A DNA stretch of 64,000 nucleotides. Origin: Psychrobacter sp. TAE2020. Its GTDB lineage: Bacteria; Pseudomonadota; Gammaproteobacteria; Pseudomonadales; Moraxellaceae. Numbering within the stretch: position 1 is the first letter of the stretch; each line of letters starts with the position of its first letter. The stretch covers positions 2,045,922 through 2,109,921 of the forward strand of contig NZ_JAHLMU010000001.1 of NCBI RefSeq assembly GCF_018919485.1. The letters are read 5' to 3'. The notes beneath the pieces were generated by a model. It made no database searches. It had not been told where the DNA came from and saw only the letters and a program-made list of their open reading frames with translations. Below are positions 1 to 7,743 of the stretch, piece after piece. The position numbers and the translations under genes are program-made.

Positions 1-325
1 CCCCAGTAGTATCGACATCTAGACGACCAGCCATGCGCAAGCTGCCGCCTTCTGGCACTGCAATCAACTCAGTCACGATAGGATGATCTTTCACTTTTAG
101 GGTACATTCAAAGCCTTCAGGCTTATGCAATAGAATGTAGCGATTGCCAGTAGCTACTGATAGTGGCTCATTGGCCCACATGATTTCGTCATTGACAATA
201 TCAACATGCAAGCCGACATCTTTGATGACTTGGTCATTGACAGTGACTTCGCCGGCGTGCAAGATTCTTTTTGATTCTTTGCGTGACAGCTCAGTGGCTT
301 TACTAATAAATTTATCTAAACGCAT
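1..325 (-). CDS. rsuA: 16S rRNA pseudouridine(516) synthase RsuA (5' part only)
   Basis: This is the N-terminal ~108 residues of a gene that runs off the left edge of the window. The protein starts MRLDKFISKATELSRKE, which is the S4 RNA-binding domain that opens RsuA/RluB-family enzymes. It ends at the window edge in GRLDVDTTG, the family's catalytic motif, whose first aspartate attacks the target uridine. RsuA converts U516 of 16S rRNA to pseudouridine during small-subunit assembly. The start is the ATG whose complement is at 323-325. I prefer RsuA to RluB/RluE because the S4 domain is followed by the RsuA-like HKPEGFECT segment, but with only the N-terminus visible the exact paralogue is less certain than the family. 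Confidence 0.85.
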   Translation of the reverse strand, partial: MRLDKFISKATELSRKESKRILHAGEVTVNDQVIKDVGLHVDIVNDEIMWANEPLSVATGNRYILLHKPEGFECTLKVKDHPIVTELIAVPEGGSLRMAGRLDVDTTG

Positions 326-492
326 GCTATTTGCTACCTTGGATATCATAATGTTTTGTTATAGTGGAGAATAAATTGATCCTGTGCCGAATATTGGCAA
401 CAGCGATAATAAAACAAGTTTAGCATATTCAACCTAAACCTAGGTATATCACCTAAAAGATTACTAGTTATAAAACACTAAGTTATTGAACT

Positions 493-1092
493 ATGAGTTA
501 TCAAACCTTAAAAAGCGCGGTTACTGCCCGCCTTGAAATCAAAAAATCTGAATTCATCACTCATGCCTATCCAGTGACTTCGCGCGAGCAAGCTATGTTT
601 CACGTGGAACAGCTACGTGAGCAATATGCTGATGCGCGTCATCACTGCTGGGCTTATATTATTGGTGACCCTGGTAATACTACTAGTGCTGGGTTTGATG
701 ATGATGGCGAACCGAGTGGTACCGCTGGGCGACCGATACTCAATGTTCTACAACATAAGTCTATTGGTAATATTATTGTCATTGTGGTGCGCTATTTCGG
801 TGGTATCAAGTTAGGCGCAGGCGGGCTGACACGAGCCTATGCTGGCTCTGCACAAGCGGCAGTCGATGCAATGCAACTCTGTCCCTATGTGCCTATGACG
901 CAACTACAAATCCTAGCGCAGTTTGCTACTGAAGGCCAATGTCGTTATATAGTTGAGAGCTTAAACGGCACTATTGACGCGGTGGATTATAGTAAAGAGG
1001 TACGGTTATCAGTAACCATCGCTGAGGCTGATATTGAAGCCCTTAAACAACGCCTTGCAATGGATGGGCGGATTTTAACAAGTGCTGAGTAG
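493..1092 (+). CDS. yigZ: YigZ/IMPACT family protein
   Basis: A 199-residue protein of the YigZ (UPF0029/IMPACT) family. The N-terminal domain carries the family signatures GEPSGTAGRP at about residues 72-81 and RYFGGIKLGAGGLTRAY at about 100-116. A smaller C-terminal domain (DUF1949-like) follows. Length and architecture are normal. The eukaryotic relative IMPACT acts on translation control; the bacterial role is poorly defined. The gene is divergent from rsuA. Codons 36-40 (FHVEQ) fall on a parS-like sequence with one mismatch at 597-610. No strong ribosome binding site is visible before the ATG. Confidence 0.9.
   Translation: MSYQTLKSAVTARLEIKKSEFITHAYPVTSREQAMFHVEQLREQYADARHHCWAYIIGDPGNTTSAGFDDDGEPSGTAGRPILNVLQHKSIGNIIVIVVRYFGGIKLGAGGLTRAYAGSAQAAVDAMQLCPYVPMTQLQILAQFATEGQCRYIVESLNGTIDAVDYSKEVRLSVTIAEADIEALKQRLAMDGRILTSAE
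597..610. other. Degenerate parS site inside yigZ
   Basis: GTTTCACGTGGAAC differs at one position from the palindromic parS core GTTTCACGTGAAAC. It lies 600 bp from a perfect copy at 1207-1220. It may bind ParB weakly or be a decayed site. Confidence 0.45.
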
Positions 1093-1206
1093 GGCGTTCA
1101 CCAAAAAATATTGGAACCTTGCTCATAGATTAGTATGATAGTGAGTAACAGAAGCGCTAGCACCTTGATGTTCTTTATTTTAAAATTTAATTAATTTATT
1201 ATTCTT

Positions 1207-1220
1207 GTTTCACGTGAAAC
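1207..1220. other. parS centromere site (perfect palindrome)
   Basis: GTTTCACGTGAAAC is the full 14-bp palindrome bound by chromosomal ParB proteins. It sits in the 277-bp intergenic space between yigZ and the yheT-like gene, where I see no other feature. It is about 47 kb left of dnaA. Confidence 0.85.
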
Positions 1221-1369
1221 CTTACATATTAAGCGGCTAGTTAAAACAGACAGTTACTAGATTCAGATAGCGGTTGCCATGAATCAGCTAATAAAGCCAT
1301 TTAAATAGTCCCATATAGTAATCAGCTCGCTTCCTCTTATTTTCACTCCACCACTTTCGATGCCCTTTT

Positions 1370-2401
1370 ATGAATAACTTTATCTACAATGAATTCAAGC
1401 CTCCATTTTGGCTAACCAATCCGCACCTACAGAGCATTTTGCCTAAGTTTTTTGCGCCAAAAACACCAACCTACAGACGTATTATCAAAAAAGACTCGCT
1501 GGGTGAAAGCGATATTGCTTATGATTTCTATGATGCTCATCCAGTAGCTAGCAGCACTAGTGAAATGCTTGAGCAGACGCCCCTCATCGTGCTGTTCCAC
1601 GGTATGGAAGGCAGTAGCGACAGTCATTATGCGCGCGCCTTGGCTTATCAGATGCACGCGCAGGGCTGGCACTTTGTAGTCGCCCATTTTCGCAGCTGTG
1701 GCGGCATTCCTGCCAGCGGTCGGGTATTTTATAATGCTGGCGATACAGGCGAAGTACATCATGCTCTACAGAATCTACGCACAACTTATGACAATATCTA
1801 TGCCGTTGGTGTCTCACTAGGCGGTAATGCACTGGCCAAGTATATGGGCGAATATGGCGATAAAGCGTTATGCAAAGGCGCAGCGGTCATCTCAGCTCCT
1901 GTTGATATGTCCTCGGCGGCTCTTAGTATGCACAGCTTTTTGAGCCATCGGATTTATACCCCTTATCTGCTCAACCCTATTATCAAAAAAGCCTTAGCCA
2001 ATGACATCACGCCGGAAGAGATCGATTCGATAAAAGCGGTCAATCGCATCAGTGACTTCGATGACATCTTTACTGCTCCGCGTCATGGTTACCGCTCTAA
2101 TAATCACTACTATCAAGCCTCGTCAGCCCTACCCTATTTACTTGATGTAACTTGTCCATTATTACTCATTAGCGCCAAAGACGACCCATTTATTGGCTTT
2201 ACCGCCACGCCAAATGATGTCTCTGAAAGTGTCACTATTATTGAAACTGCGCACGGTGGTCATATCGGTTATTTGCGTTATCACTCTGATAAAGACAAGT
2301 CACCTCACCTCTATAAAAAATCAAGATTCGATATCAATTGGGTACCCGAAACCGTCAGTGCTTATTTTAATTATATTGGCGTAGCCTCTATTGCCTCTTA
2401 A
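1370..2401 (+). CDS. YheT-family alpha/beta hydrolase
   Basis: A 343-residue cytoplasmic alpha/beta hydrolase of the YheT (COG0429) family. The N-terminal NPHLQSILPKFF matches the family's usual opening. An oxyanion loop (FHGMEGSSDSHYAR) lies at about residues 76-89 and the nucleophile elbow GVSLGGN at 147-153, with Ser149. The charge relay is completed by Asp in SAKDDPF and His in AHGGHIGY near the C-terminus. The substrate is not known; family members are presumed esterases. The start is the ATG at 1370, with no clear Shine-Dalgarno. The next gene begins 50 bp downstream on the same strand, so the two may be co-transcribed. Confidence 0.85.
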   Translation: MNNFIYNEFKPPFWLTNPHLQSILPKFFAPKTPTYRRIIKKDSLGESDIAYDFYDAHPVASSTSEMLEQTPLIVLFHGMEGSSDSHYARALAYQMHAQGWHFVVAHFRSCGGIPASGRVFYNAGDTGEVHHALQNLRTTYDNIYAVGVSLGGNALAKYMGEYGDKALCKGAAVISAPVDMSSAALSMHSFLSHRIYTPYLLNPIIKKALANDITPEEIDSIKAVNRISDFDDIFTAPRHGYRSNNHYYQASSALPYLLDVTCPLLLISAKDDPFIGFTATPNDVSESVTIIETAHGGHIGYLRYHSDKDKSPHLYKKSRFDINWVPETVSAYFNYIGVASIAS

Positions 2402-2453
2402 TCTGATAATGCTTAGCCTAATATCATTTCAACATTAAAATTTGAGACCGCTT

Positions 2454-2996
2454 ATGTATCCGTTCCTACGTTATACCGCCACTATCGTCAAAGCTACGCT
2501 ACAAGTAAAAAAAGGCAATACCCTGAGCTTTGACGATGTCAGTGAGATTACCCTACGCTGCCGCTTGACCGATATCGATAATTTTTTAGAGATGAATAAC
2601 GGCCGAGTGTTGACCCTTTATGACATGGGTCGTACTGACTTTGCGGTACGTACTGGACTTGGTAAGCAGCTGCTCAAGCAGCGTTGGGGTTTAGTAGTGG
2701 CTGGCAGTACTATCCAATATCGTAAGCGCATCCGTGCCTTTCAAAAGGTAACCATGAAGACCAAAATCGTTGGCGTTGACGAGCGTTGGATATATATAGA
2801 ACAATCGATGTGGGTCAAGGGCAAACCTTGCTCATCGGCGCTATTACGAACGGGTGTTACAGAAGGCGGTAAGGTAATTGCCACTGAGCGTGTGCTGGCA
2901 GCTTTAGGTAGATCAGATTGGGATAAACAACCTGAGCCGTGGGTACAAGATTGGATAGATGGTGATAAGACTCATCGTTGGCCGCCGATGGGGTGA
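2454..2996 (+). CDS. Hot-dog fold acyl-CoA thioesterase-like protein (THEM6 type)
   Basis: A protein of about 180 residues resembling 4-hydroxybenzoyl-CoA thioesterase/THEM6-like hot-dog proteins. The segment CRLTDIDNFLEMNNGRVLTL contains the D-x-N/M-x-H-like region of the fold, with Asn and Gly where some thioesterases have catalytic residues. It is followed by the long helix region (YDMGRTDFAVR) and beta strands ending in ERWIYIEQSMW. The ATG at 2454 is preferred over a TTG four codons earlier because a GAG element lies about 8 bases before it. It probably hydrolyses an acyl-CoA, but the substrate cannot be read from the sequence. Confidence 0.75.
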   Translation: MYPFLRYTATIVKATLQVKKGNTLSFDDVSEITLRCRLTDIDNFLEMNNGRVLTLYDMGRTDFAVRTGLGKQLLKQRWGLVVAGSTIQYRKRIRAFQKVTMKTKIVGVDERWIYIEQSMWVKGKPCSSALLRTGVTEGGKVIATERVLAALGRSDWDKQPEPWVQDWIDGDKTHRWPPMG

Positions 2997-3001
2997 GAGA
3001 T

Positions 3002-3038
3002 TAGAGCTATAATTTAGTTATTCTAAATTATGGCTCTA
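3002..3038. terminator. Bidirectional hairpin terminator
   Basis: A 16-bp stem (3002-3017 with 3023-3038, one mismatched position) and a 5-nt loop separate the convergent thioesterase gene and the ATPase gene. The T-rich tail is weak, so termination is inferred from position and stem quality. Confidence 0.65.
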
Positions 3039-3046
3039 CACATTAT

Positions 3047-5104
3047 CTAAGCATACTTAACTCGATACTCTTCAACCTTTTGTAGGATTTCATCTACTGT
3101 ACATTGTAGTTCTGGTCCCATGCGTAGATATTCTTGTTGGCGTTCATCTTTGAATAGAGATACTGTAGCGTAGTAGATAGGTTTAAATTTTTCTTTTAGA
3201 TGAAGTTCATTCATTATATTGTACGTAGATTCTGTTTGTTTATTTGCTAATAGTAATAGAAAGTATTCATCTAGATATCTAGCGATCAAGTTAATGTCAA
3301 CATTTTTCAAAAAAGCGTCTTTTAATGTTTTTATAGAATCTTCATAACAGTTATTCCACAATTGGATTGTTGCCAAAAATATCAAAGTCTCCTTTTCTAC
3401 AAAACATCTATCTAATGTTGAAAATAAATCTAGAGCTACATGTTTTCTATTATTCTGGTTCGTAATGAAGTACCAACGAGTTATTTCATACACAGAATCA
3501 AAAATATAGTCTCCATTTTTAACTAAACTTTCTGCATGATCAAATAAATTATTAGCTTTTTCAGAATCTTTAGTATAAATATCTATAAAGCTTCCAGCAT
3601 ATAAAACATTACTCAAATTTTTACTAGTCGCTTGCCATAAAGCAGTATCAATAGCTTTAAATGGTTGATTATTTCTGACTAAACTAGTAATAACATTCGA
3701 TATATCAGTGTTTTCGTAGTTTTCTTTTTCTGCACTAATAATATTTGGATACTGTTTTTTAAGTTCTATAGAATAATGATTCTTAAAGGTATAAGGTACT
3801 TTATTACTTGATAATAGTGCATTTATATAGTCTTGATGTACCTGGCTCTGGCTATTATCAACATTAGCAATTTTATATATCTCAAATAGTCTATCAATTA
3901 GTTCGCTCTCGTCACACCAACTCTCTAAAAATCTTGTAAGCCATAACACACGGCGTTTATCCGTCTGATTACCATAGCGCATGAGATACCAGATATTGAA
4001 AAATCGCTCTTTAACAATATAAAGATGATTTTTAGTATTGGTCTCAATCTTATCGACTATCCACTGCTGTTGTAGCTTTACCAACTGCGCTGATACCGTC
4101 TTACTTGGTAAGCGAGTTTGCTCAGCGATTTCTTTAGTACTCATCGCATCCCAGTTCATCGCTATCACATGTACGATAGCTTTTTGTTGGCGTGATAAAT
4201 CATCCATTCGATGTTTATACAAAGGCGTAGTTTTATCAATCGTTTCTTCTAAATAAGCGTAACTACTTTCTTTTGCACCTTCCATAATAATCTGGAACAG
4301 TAATACTATAGTACGAGGTACGCCATCAGTAAGACGTCTGACCGCTTCAATCCGTTCAGGATGCTCAGTAATAATCTTTTCTATAGTATTTACGGCGTCT
4401 TCACTAGTTTGCTTTGCTAAAGAGCGTAATAGCTCATGCATTTCCATTTCATTAATTGGTCTTAAATTAACCAATTTAAAGAATTGATAGAAAGGTGCTG
4501 CACCATCGAAATGAGCTTCAAGCAATTGGCTAGAGCCACCAATAAGACGGATCTGTGGATGTAAACTTAGAACTTCACGAAGCTGGGCATGTTCAATTTC
4601 ATCGAAGTCTTTGAATAACTCGCCTAAATTATCAACGAAGACAATAATTTTCTGCTTGTTCTCGTCTAAACTATTTTGTATCAAATCCCATGCTACCTCA
4701 GCACTATCGTCTAAGTTAGAGATTTGCTCAAATAGCTCTGCGTATAAATCAGAATTCTGCTCCGCAAGCTTTTCAGCAATACGTAACCAAAAAGTAAATA
4801 GCGATAATATGCCATATTCTTCTTCATTAAGTAGAATAGGAATCAGCCATTTATTTAACTTTTCATCTTCAGCAACTTCGTGCGCTAGAAGTGATAGCAA
4901 CGTAGTCTTGCCAGCCCCACGCACACCTTGAATAAGATAGTGTATCTCAGGATATTGCATAGAGCCTATCTGAATATCTTTCCAAATACGCTGATACTCT
5001 TTTTTACGTATGCTAAATCCAGCTTTTAACACTTCACTATCAACATTCTGCGTGTTGTATAGCAATACTGAATTACTCACAGGCATGATAGTATTAGCTT
5101 CCAT
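3047..5104 (-). CDS. P-loop ATPase with winged helix and C-terminal helical repeats (STAND-like)
   Basis: A 685-residue protein I do not recognise by name. A short N-terminal region leads to an NTPase domain with Walker A GVRGAGKTT at about residues 60-68, Walker B IIVFVDN at about 153-159, and a sensor-like strand RLIGGSS at about 186-192. The segment GVPRTIVLLF (about 261-270) looks like the STAND/Orc-type lid. A winged-helix domain covers about 300-370 (LSRQQKAIVHVIAMNW, then STKEIAEQTRLPSKTVSAQL). The last ~300 residues are alpha-helical and look like TPR-type repeats. This layout (sensor repeats, NTPase, wHTH) is typical of signalling or defence STAND ATPases. The gene overlaps the upstream ATPase gene by 11 bp, so the two are translationally coupled. 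Base composition is more AT-rich than the flanking housekeeping genes, which suggests transfer. The effector activity is not evident. Confidence 0.75.
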   Translation of the reverse strand: MEANTIMPVSNSVLLYNTQNVDSEVLKAGFSIRKKEYQRIWKDIQIGSMQYPEIHYLIQGVRGAGKTTLLSLLAHEVAEDEKLNKWLIPILLNEEEYGILSLFTFWLRIAEKLAEQNSDLYAELFEQISNLDDSAEVAWDLIQNSLDENKQKIIVFVDNLGELFKDFDEIEHAQLREVLSLHPQIRLIGGSSQLLEAHFDGAAPFYQFFKLVNLRPINEMEMHELLRSLAKQTSEDAVNTIEKIITEHPERIEAVRRLTDGVPRTIVLLFQIIMEGAKESSYAYLEETIDKTTPLYKHRMDDLSRQQKAIVHVIAMNWDAMSTKEIAEQTRLPSKTVSAQLVKLQQQWIVDKIETNTKNHLYIVKERFFNIWYLMRYGNQTDKRRVLWLTRFLESWCDESELIDRLFEIYKIANVDNSQSQVHQDYINALLSSNKVPYTFKNHYSIELKKQYPNIISAEKENYENTDISNVITSLVRNNQPFKAIDTALWQATSKNLSNVLYAGSFIDIYTKDSEKANNLFDHAESLVKNGDYIFDSVYEITRWYFITNQNNRKHVALDLFSTLDRCFVEKETLIFLATIQLWNNCYEDSIKTLKDAFLKNVDINLIARYLDEYFLLLLANKQTESTYNIMNELHLKEKFKPIYYATVSLFKDERQQEYLRMGPELQCTVDEILQKVEEYRVKYA

Positions 5105-6284
5105 AGCGACCCCACCAGCGTTTTAATAGAGGAGAAGTGAATTGGTAAATATCGTCATCTGGTTGATAGAGATAACCGTCATGTAAGAGACAGTTAATAA
5201 CGTATCTACTGTTTATAGTGTCTTTAAAATCACTATGCTGTGATAAATTAAATATCTCTCCATACGTCACATCAGTATTATCTCTGCTAACTAAGTCTAA
5301 GACTTGTTTGGCGTAACTACGCTCACTGCTTTCTAAACGATTTAATCTATCACGCCAATGAGAAAAAACTGTTTTCATATCTGGGCTGAATAGGTTGTCT
5401 ATAGCTACCTTTATATCGCTATACTCTATCTGGCGTTCTTCCTCATCAAAAATATCAATAAGCTGACTGCATACTAGCCCTAAGTAATAAGGCATGTTCC
5501 AACCTACACCATCAATAATAGCTTGTTGAGCCTCTATATTTAAAATAATATCGGGGCAATGTTTTTTGAGATAAAAATTTATGAACTCCATAGCTTGAGC
5601 ATCTTTGAAAGGTCGGACACTCATATTGACCAACATATTAATCAAATCAGTAACGGCAAGCTTCTCAGCTAATGTATCTAGTCCTATCGAGCCTGTTAAT
5701 ATGAACTGAACTTTTTCATTGAACTCTGGATCCTGACATAATGCACGGATGCCTGACAAGAACTGTTCTACCCCTTTTTTACCCTGTTCTTCAGATATTC
5801 TTTCAAGCACATCAGGAAATTCGTCAATCGCAATAATGATAGTATCTTCACTTAATTTTAGACTCTCATATAATACATCTCGAATCATTTCATAAGTAAT
5901 TAGCTTAGGTACACCTTTATCTTCACCTAATTCAAATTCGAGATTGGTTGGACTAACTGATAAGCTAAAGTTAATACTCCTCGCCCATTCTGAAAGCTTA
6001 TTCTTTATTTTTTCAGATTTTTTAATGTGTTCGGAGCGGTATATTTCGCGTAGCATTTTTTGATAAAAGCTTTGCTCACTATCACAAGCTTGCACAAAAA
6101 CATATATGACAGCATAACCTGAGTTGGGATTATTCTTGATATGAGTAATCATAGATGATTTGCCTACTCGTCTAGGCGCAAGCAACAATATATGAGCACC
6201 GTCTGACAAATGTCTCCATAGCTTTTTTTCATCAGCAGGTCTTGGAAAATAATCGTCACCTGTTACTATATTTCCTGTACTCAT
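5094..6284 (-). CDS. AAA/Orc1-like ATP-binding protein, first gene of a two-ATPase operon
   Basis: A 396-residue P-loop ATPase of the archaeal-ATPase/AAA_16 type. Walker A is APRRVGKSS at about residues 36-44, Walker B IIIAIDEFPD at about 149-158, and a sensor-1 strand FILTGSIGLD at about 194-203. The C-terminal third has the helical lid (GWNMPYYLGLVCSQL) and a winged-helix-like region ending LLKRWWGRYGS. These proteins typically reshape or sense a partner macromolecule; the partner here is unknown. The gene leads the operon with the 685-residue ATPase, which it overlaps by 11 bp. An AGGAA element precedes the ATG and a good sigma-70 promoter covered by three palindromes lies just upstream. 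I found no nuclease, toxin or transmembrane segment in either protein. Confidence 0.75.
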   Translation of the reverse strand: MSTGNIVTGDDYFPRPADEKKLWRHLSDGAHILLLAPRRVGKSSMITHIKNNPNSGYAVIYVFVQACDSEQSFYQKMLREIYRSEHIKKSEKIKNKLSEWARSINFSLSVSPTNLEFELGEDKGVPKLITYEMIRDVLYESLKLSEDTIIIAIDEFPDVLERISEEQGKKGVEQFLSGIRALCQDPEFNEKVQFILTGSIGLDTLAEKLAVTDLINMLVNMSVRPFKDAQAMEFINFYLKKHCPDIILNIEAQQAIIDGVGWNMPYYLGLVCSQLIDIFDEEERQIEYSDIKVAIDNLFSPDMKTVFSHWRDRLNRLESSERSYAKQVLDLVSRDNTDVTYGEIFNLSQHSDFKDTINSRYVINCLLHDGYLYQPDDDIYQFTSPLLKRWWGRYGS

Positions 6285-6300
6285 ATCTAAATTCCTATTT

Positions 6301-6381
6301 GACTACAAAGTTATAGTCATAATACTTAACTACGAATCCATAGTCAAAAATTTTAACTACAAATCTGTAGCCAAATCTATC
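6301..6381 (-). repeat. Three operator-like palindromes at an exact 27-bp period
   Basis: Copies begin at 6301, 6328 and 6355. On the plus strand each reads RACTAC, then A/G-AA, a short variable core, and then TAGTC or TAGCC. Each is therefore an imperfect 18-bp palindrome: GACTACAAAGTTATAGTC, AACTACGAATCCATAGTC and AACTACAAATCTGTAGCC. Copy 1 covers the predicted transcription start, copy 2 the promoter spacer, and copy 3 lies upstream of the -35 box. This is the arrangement of a repressor or cooperative regulator. Confidence 0.7.
6319..6347 (-). promoter_or_regulatory. Sigma-70 promoter of the ATPase pair
   Basis: On the minus strand, TTGACT (complement of 6342-6347) and TATTAT (complement of 6319-6324) are separated by exactly 17 bp. 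The -10 box ends 34 bp before the ATG at 6284. Palindromic repeats overlap the spacer and the expected start of transcription. Confidence 0.7.
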
Positions 6382-6387
6382 AAAAAC

Positions 6388-6561
6388 AGCAAAGGGTGAC
6401 TTGGGATGCGGTTTAGCCCTGATTGTAGCGGATATACTTAGCTCGACACTGTGTTGCGGGGACTTAGGCAGGCGGGATATCGAGGCAACAGGAGCACGAC
6501 TGCCTATTAGTCACCGCCACAGTGGCAGCTAAGATAGTAGCGTAAAGCGGGAATAGCTACT
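6388..6561 (-). repeat. Dispersed intergenic repeat, copy 1 (~170 bp)
   Basis: Read on the minus strand, this segment aligns over its length with 31625-31797. Shared blocks include CGCTAYTATCTT, GGCGGTGACTAA, TCCCCGCAA and TCAGGGCTAAAC, in the same order and at similar spacing. It starts at the lip1 stop codon and ends close to the operator array. I find no open reading frame in it. Confidence 0.7.
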
Positions 6562-7504
6562 CATTTAACCCCGCCCGAAATTTCTTATAATCACTAGCTG
6601 TCTGTTTTACCGCCTCAATCATCGGCACATGACCAATATTTGGCATCATGATAACCTCTGCTTGCGGGATGATATCTTTAATGAGCTCAGTCGTTTCAGG
6701 CTTGATAACCCGATCCTTATCTCCCCAAACCACCAGCGTTGGAATATCATACTCAGCGATGACTTTGGCGCGCTCCTCTACATTATCCATGACGATTTGC
6801 TCAAGGATTTTGGCATCTAGCTCTTTATTAGCGATTCTCTCTTGTGCAAACACCGCTTTTACCGACTTTGGTATATAGGGCGGCTTATACATAACAAAAT
6901 TATATAAGCTATAAATATCTTCTGTCTTAGTGATCAATAAAGGATTATCCTCAAGCGTCGCGCCCTCAAGCGATTTGGGCAGTCCCGCTGACCAAAACCC
7001 TGCGCTGTCTATCAGCCATAGACTCTTGACATCTTGCGGATACTTGGCAGCATAAGCCACACTGATAGCGCCGCCCATCGAGTTACCAGCGACGTGAATG
7101 TTAGAAGCGACACCTTTGGCTTGCAACAGCTCATGCAAACGCTCAGCTTGAGCATCAGCGCGATAATCGGCCGCCATTGGCTTACTAGAATTACCAAAAC
7201 CGAGTAAATCAGGAATAATAAGGTGATAGCTGTCTAATTGATTCGCTATGCGCGTAAAGTTGTCTTTATTACCGCCAAAGCCATGAATCAGTAGTAAAGG
7301 CTCGCCAGTCACATTGACATTCTCAGCGTAAGTTAATTTATCACCTGAGGCTAAAGTAAAGGTCTTTATATCAAGATCTGATTTATTACGTTCGTACTGC
7401 ACGAGCTTTTGAGTAGTAGAAACAGCGAGGGTATTAGGAGCAGTCGTACAACCTACGACTGACACACTAAAGATAGTGGCGAGAGCTAAACGTGTTAATA
7501 GCAT
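6557..7504 (-). CDS. lip1: Lipase 1, secreted lipoprotein triacylglycerol lipase
   Basis: A 315-residue alpha/beta hydrolase that I recognise as very close to lipase 1 of Psychrobacter immobilis. A lipoprotein signal peptide ends in the lipobox VVGC with Cys19, so the mature enzyme should be anchored in the outer membrane or released. The oxyanion motif HGFGG is at about residues 74-78, and the nucleophile elbow GNSMGG has Ser142. The acidic residue lies in WGDKD (about 260) and the catalytic His in IGHVPM (about 290). It hydrolyses ester lipids, probably to release fatty acids for growth in the cold. The ATG is preceded by AGGAAG. The stop codon abuts a dispersed repeat. It diverges from the MATE gene. 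Confidence 0.92.
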   Translation of the reverse strand: MLLTRLALATIFSVSVVGCTTAPNTLAVSTTQKLVQYERNKSDLDIKTFTLASGDKLTYAENVNVTGEPLLLIHGFGGNKDNFTRIANQLDSYHLIIPDLLGFGNSSKPMAADYRADAQAERLHELLQAKGVASNIHVAGNSMGGAISVAYAAKYPQDVKSLWLIDSAGFWSAGLPKSLEGATLEDNPLLITKTEDIYSLYNFVMYKPPYIPKSVKAVFAQERIANKELDAKILEQIVMDNVEERAKVIAEYDIPTLVVWGDKDRVIKPETTELIKDIIPQAEVIMMPNIGHVPMIEAVKQTASDYKKFRAGLNE

Positions 7505-7573
7505 TAAAAATCTTCCTACAAATGAATTTTAATGACAATCTTAAAGGTAAACTCCTGCTTAGACTTTTTAATT

Positions 7574-7591
7574 TATAACTTCGTAGTCAAA
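7574..7591 (-). promoter_or_regulatory. Solitary copy of the ATPase-operon operator motif
   Basis: On the minus strand TTTGACTACGAAGTTATA matches 17 of 18 bases of the first ATPase-operon repeat (6298-6315). It lies in the divergent lip1/MATE intergenic region, 70 bp before lip1. This suggests a regulator shared with the ATPase pair, though no downstream half-palindrome is present. Confidence 0.45.
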
Positions 7592-7743
7592 ACACTATTC
7601 CTCTGTATTAATAAACAATACTACCGCTTAACTGATTACCTTTTTAATCAAGATAGAATGAATGATGTCATTTATAATAAGCGTTTTTATCGTAAATTGA
7701 AAAGCCAACCGAAAACAACTGGAATGGCATAAAAGGATGCACC

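Noticed and set aside
144..374. Open frame of 76 codons on the plus strand opposite rsuA
   Set aside because: It is the antisense shadow of the RsuA N-terminus, whose S4 domain and GRLDVDTTG motif are clear on the minus strand.
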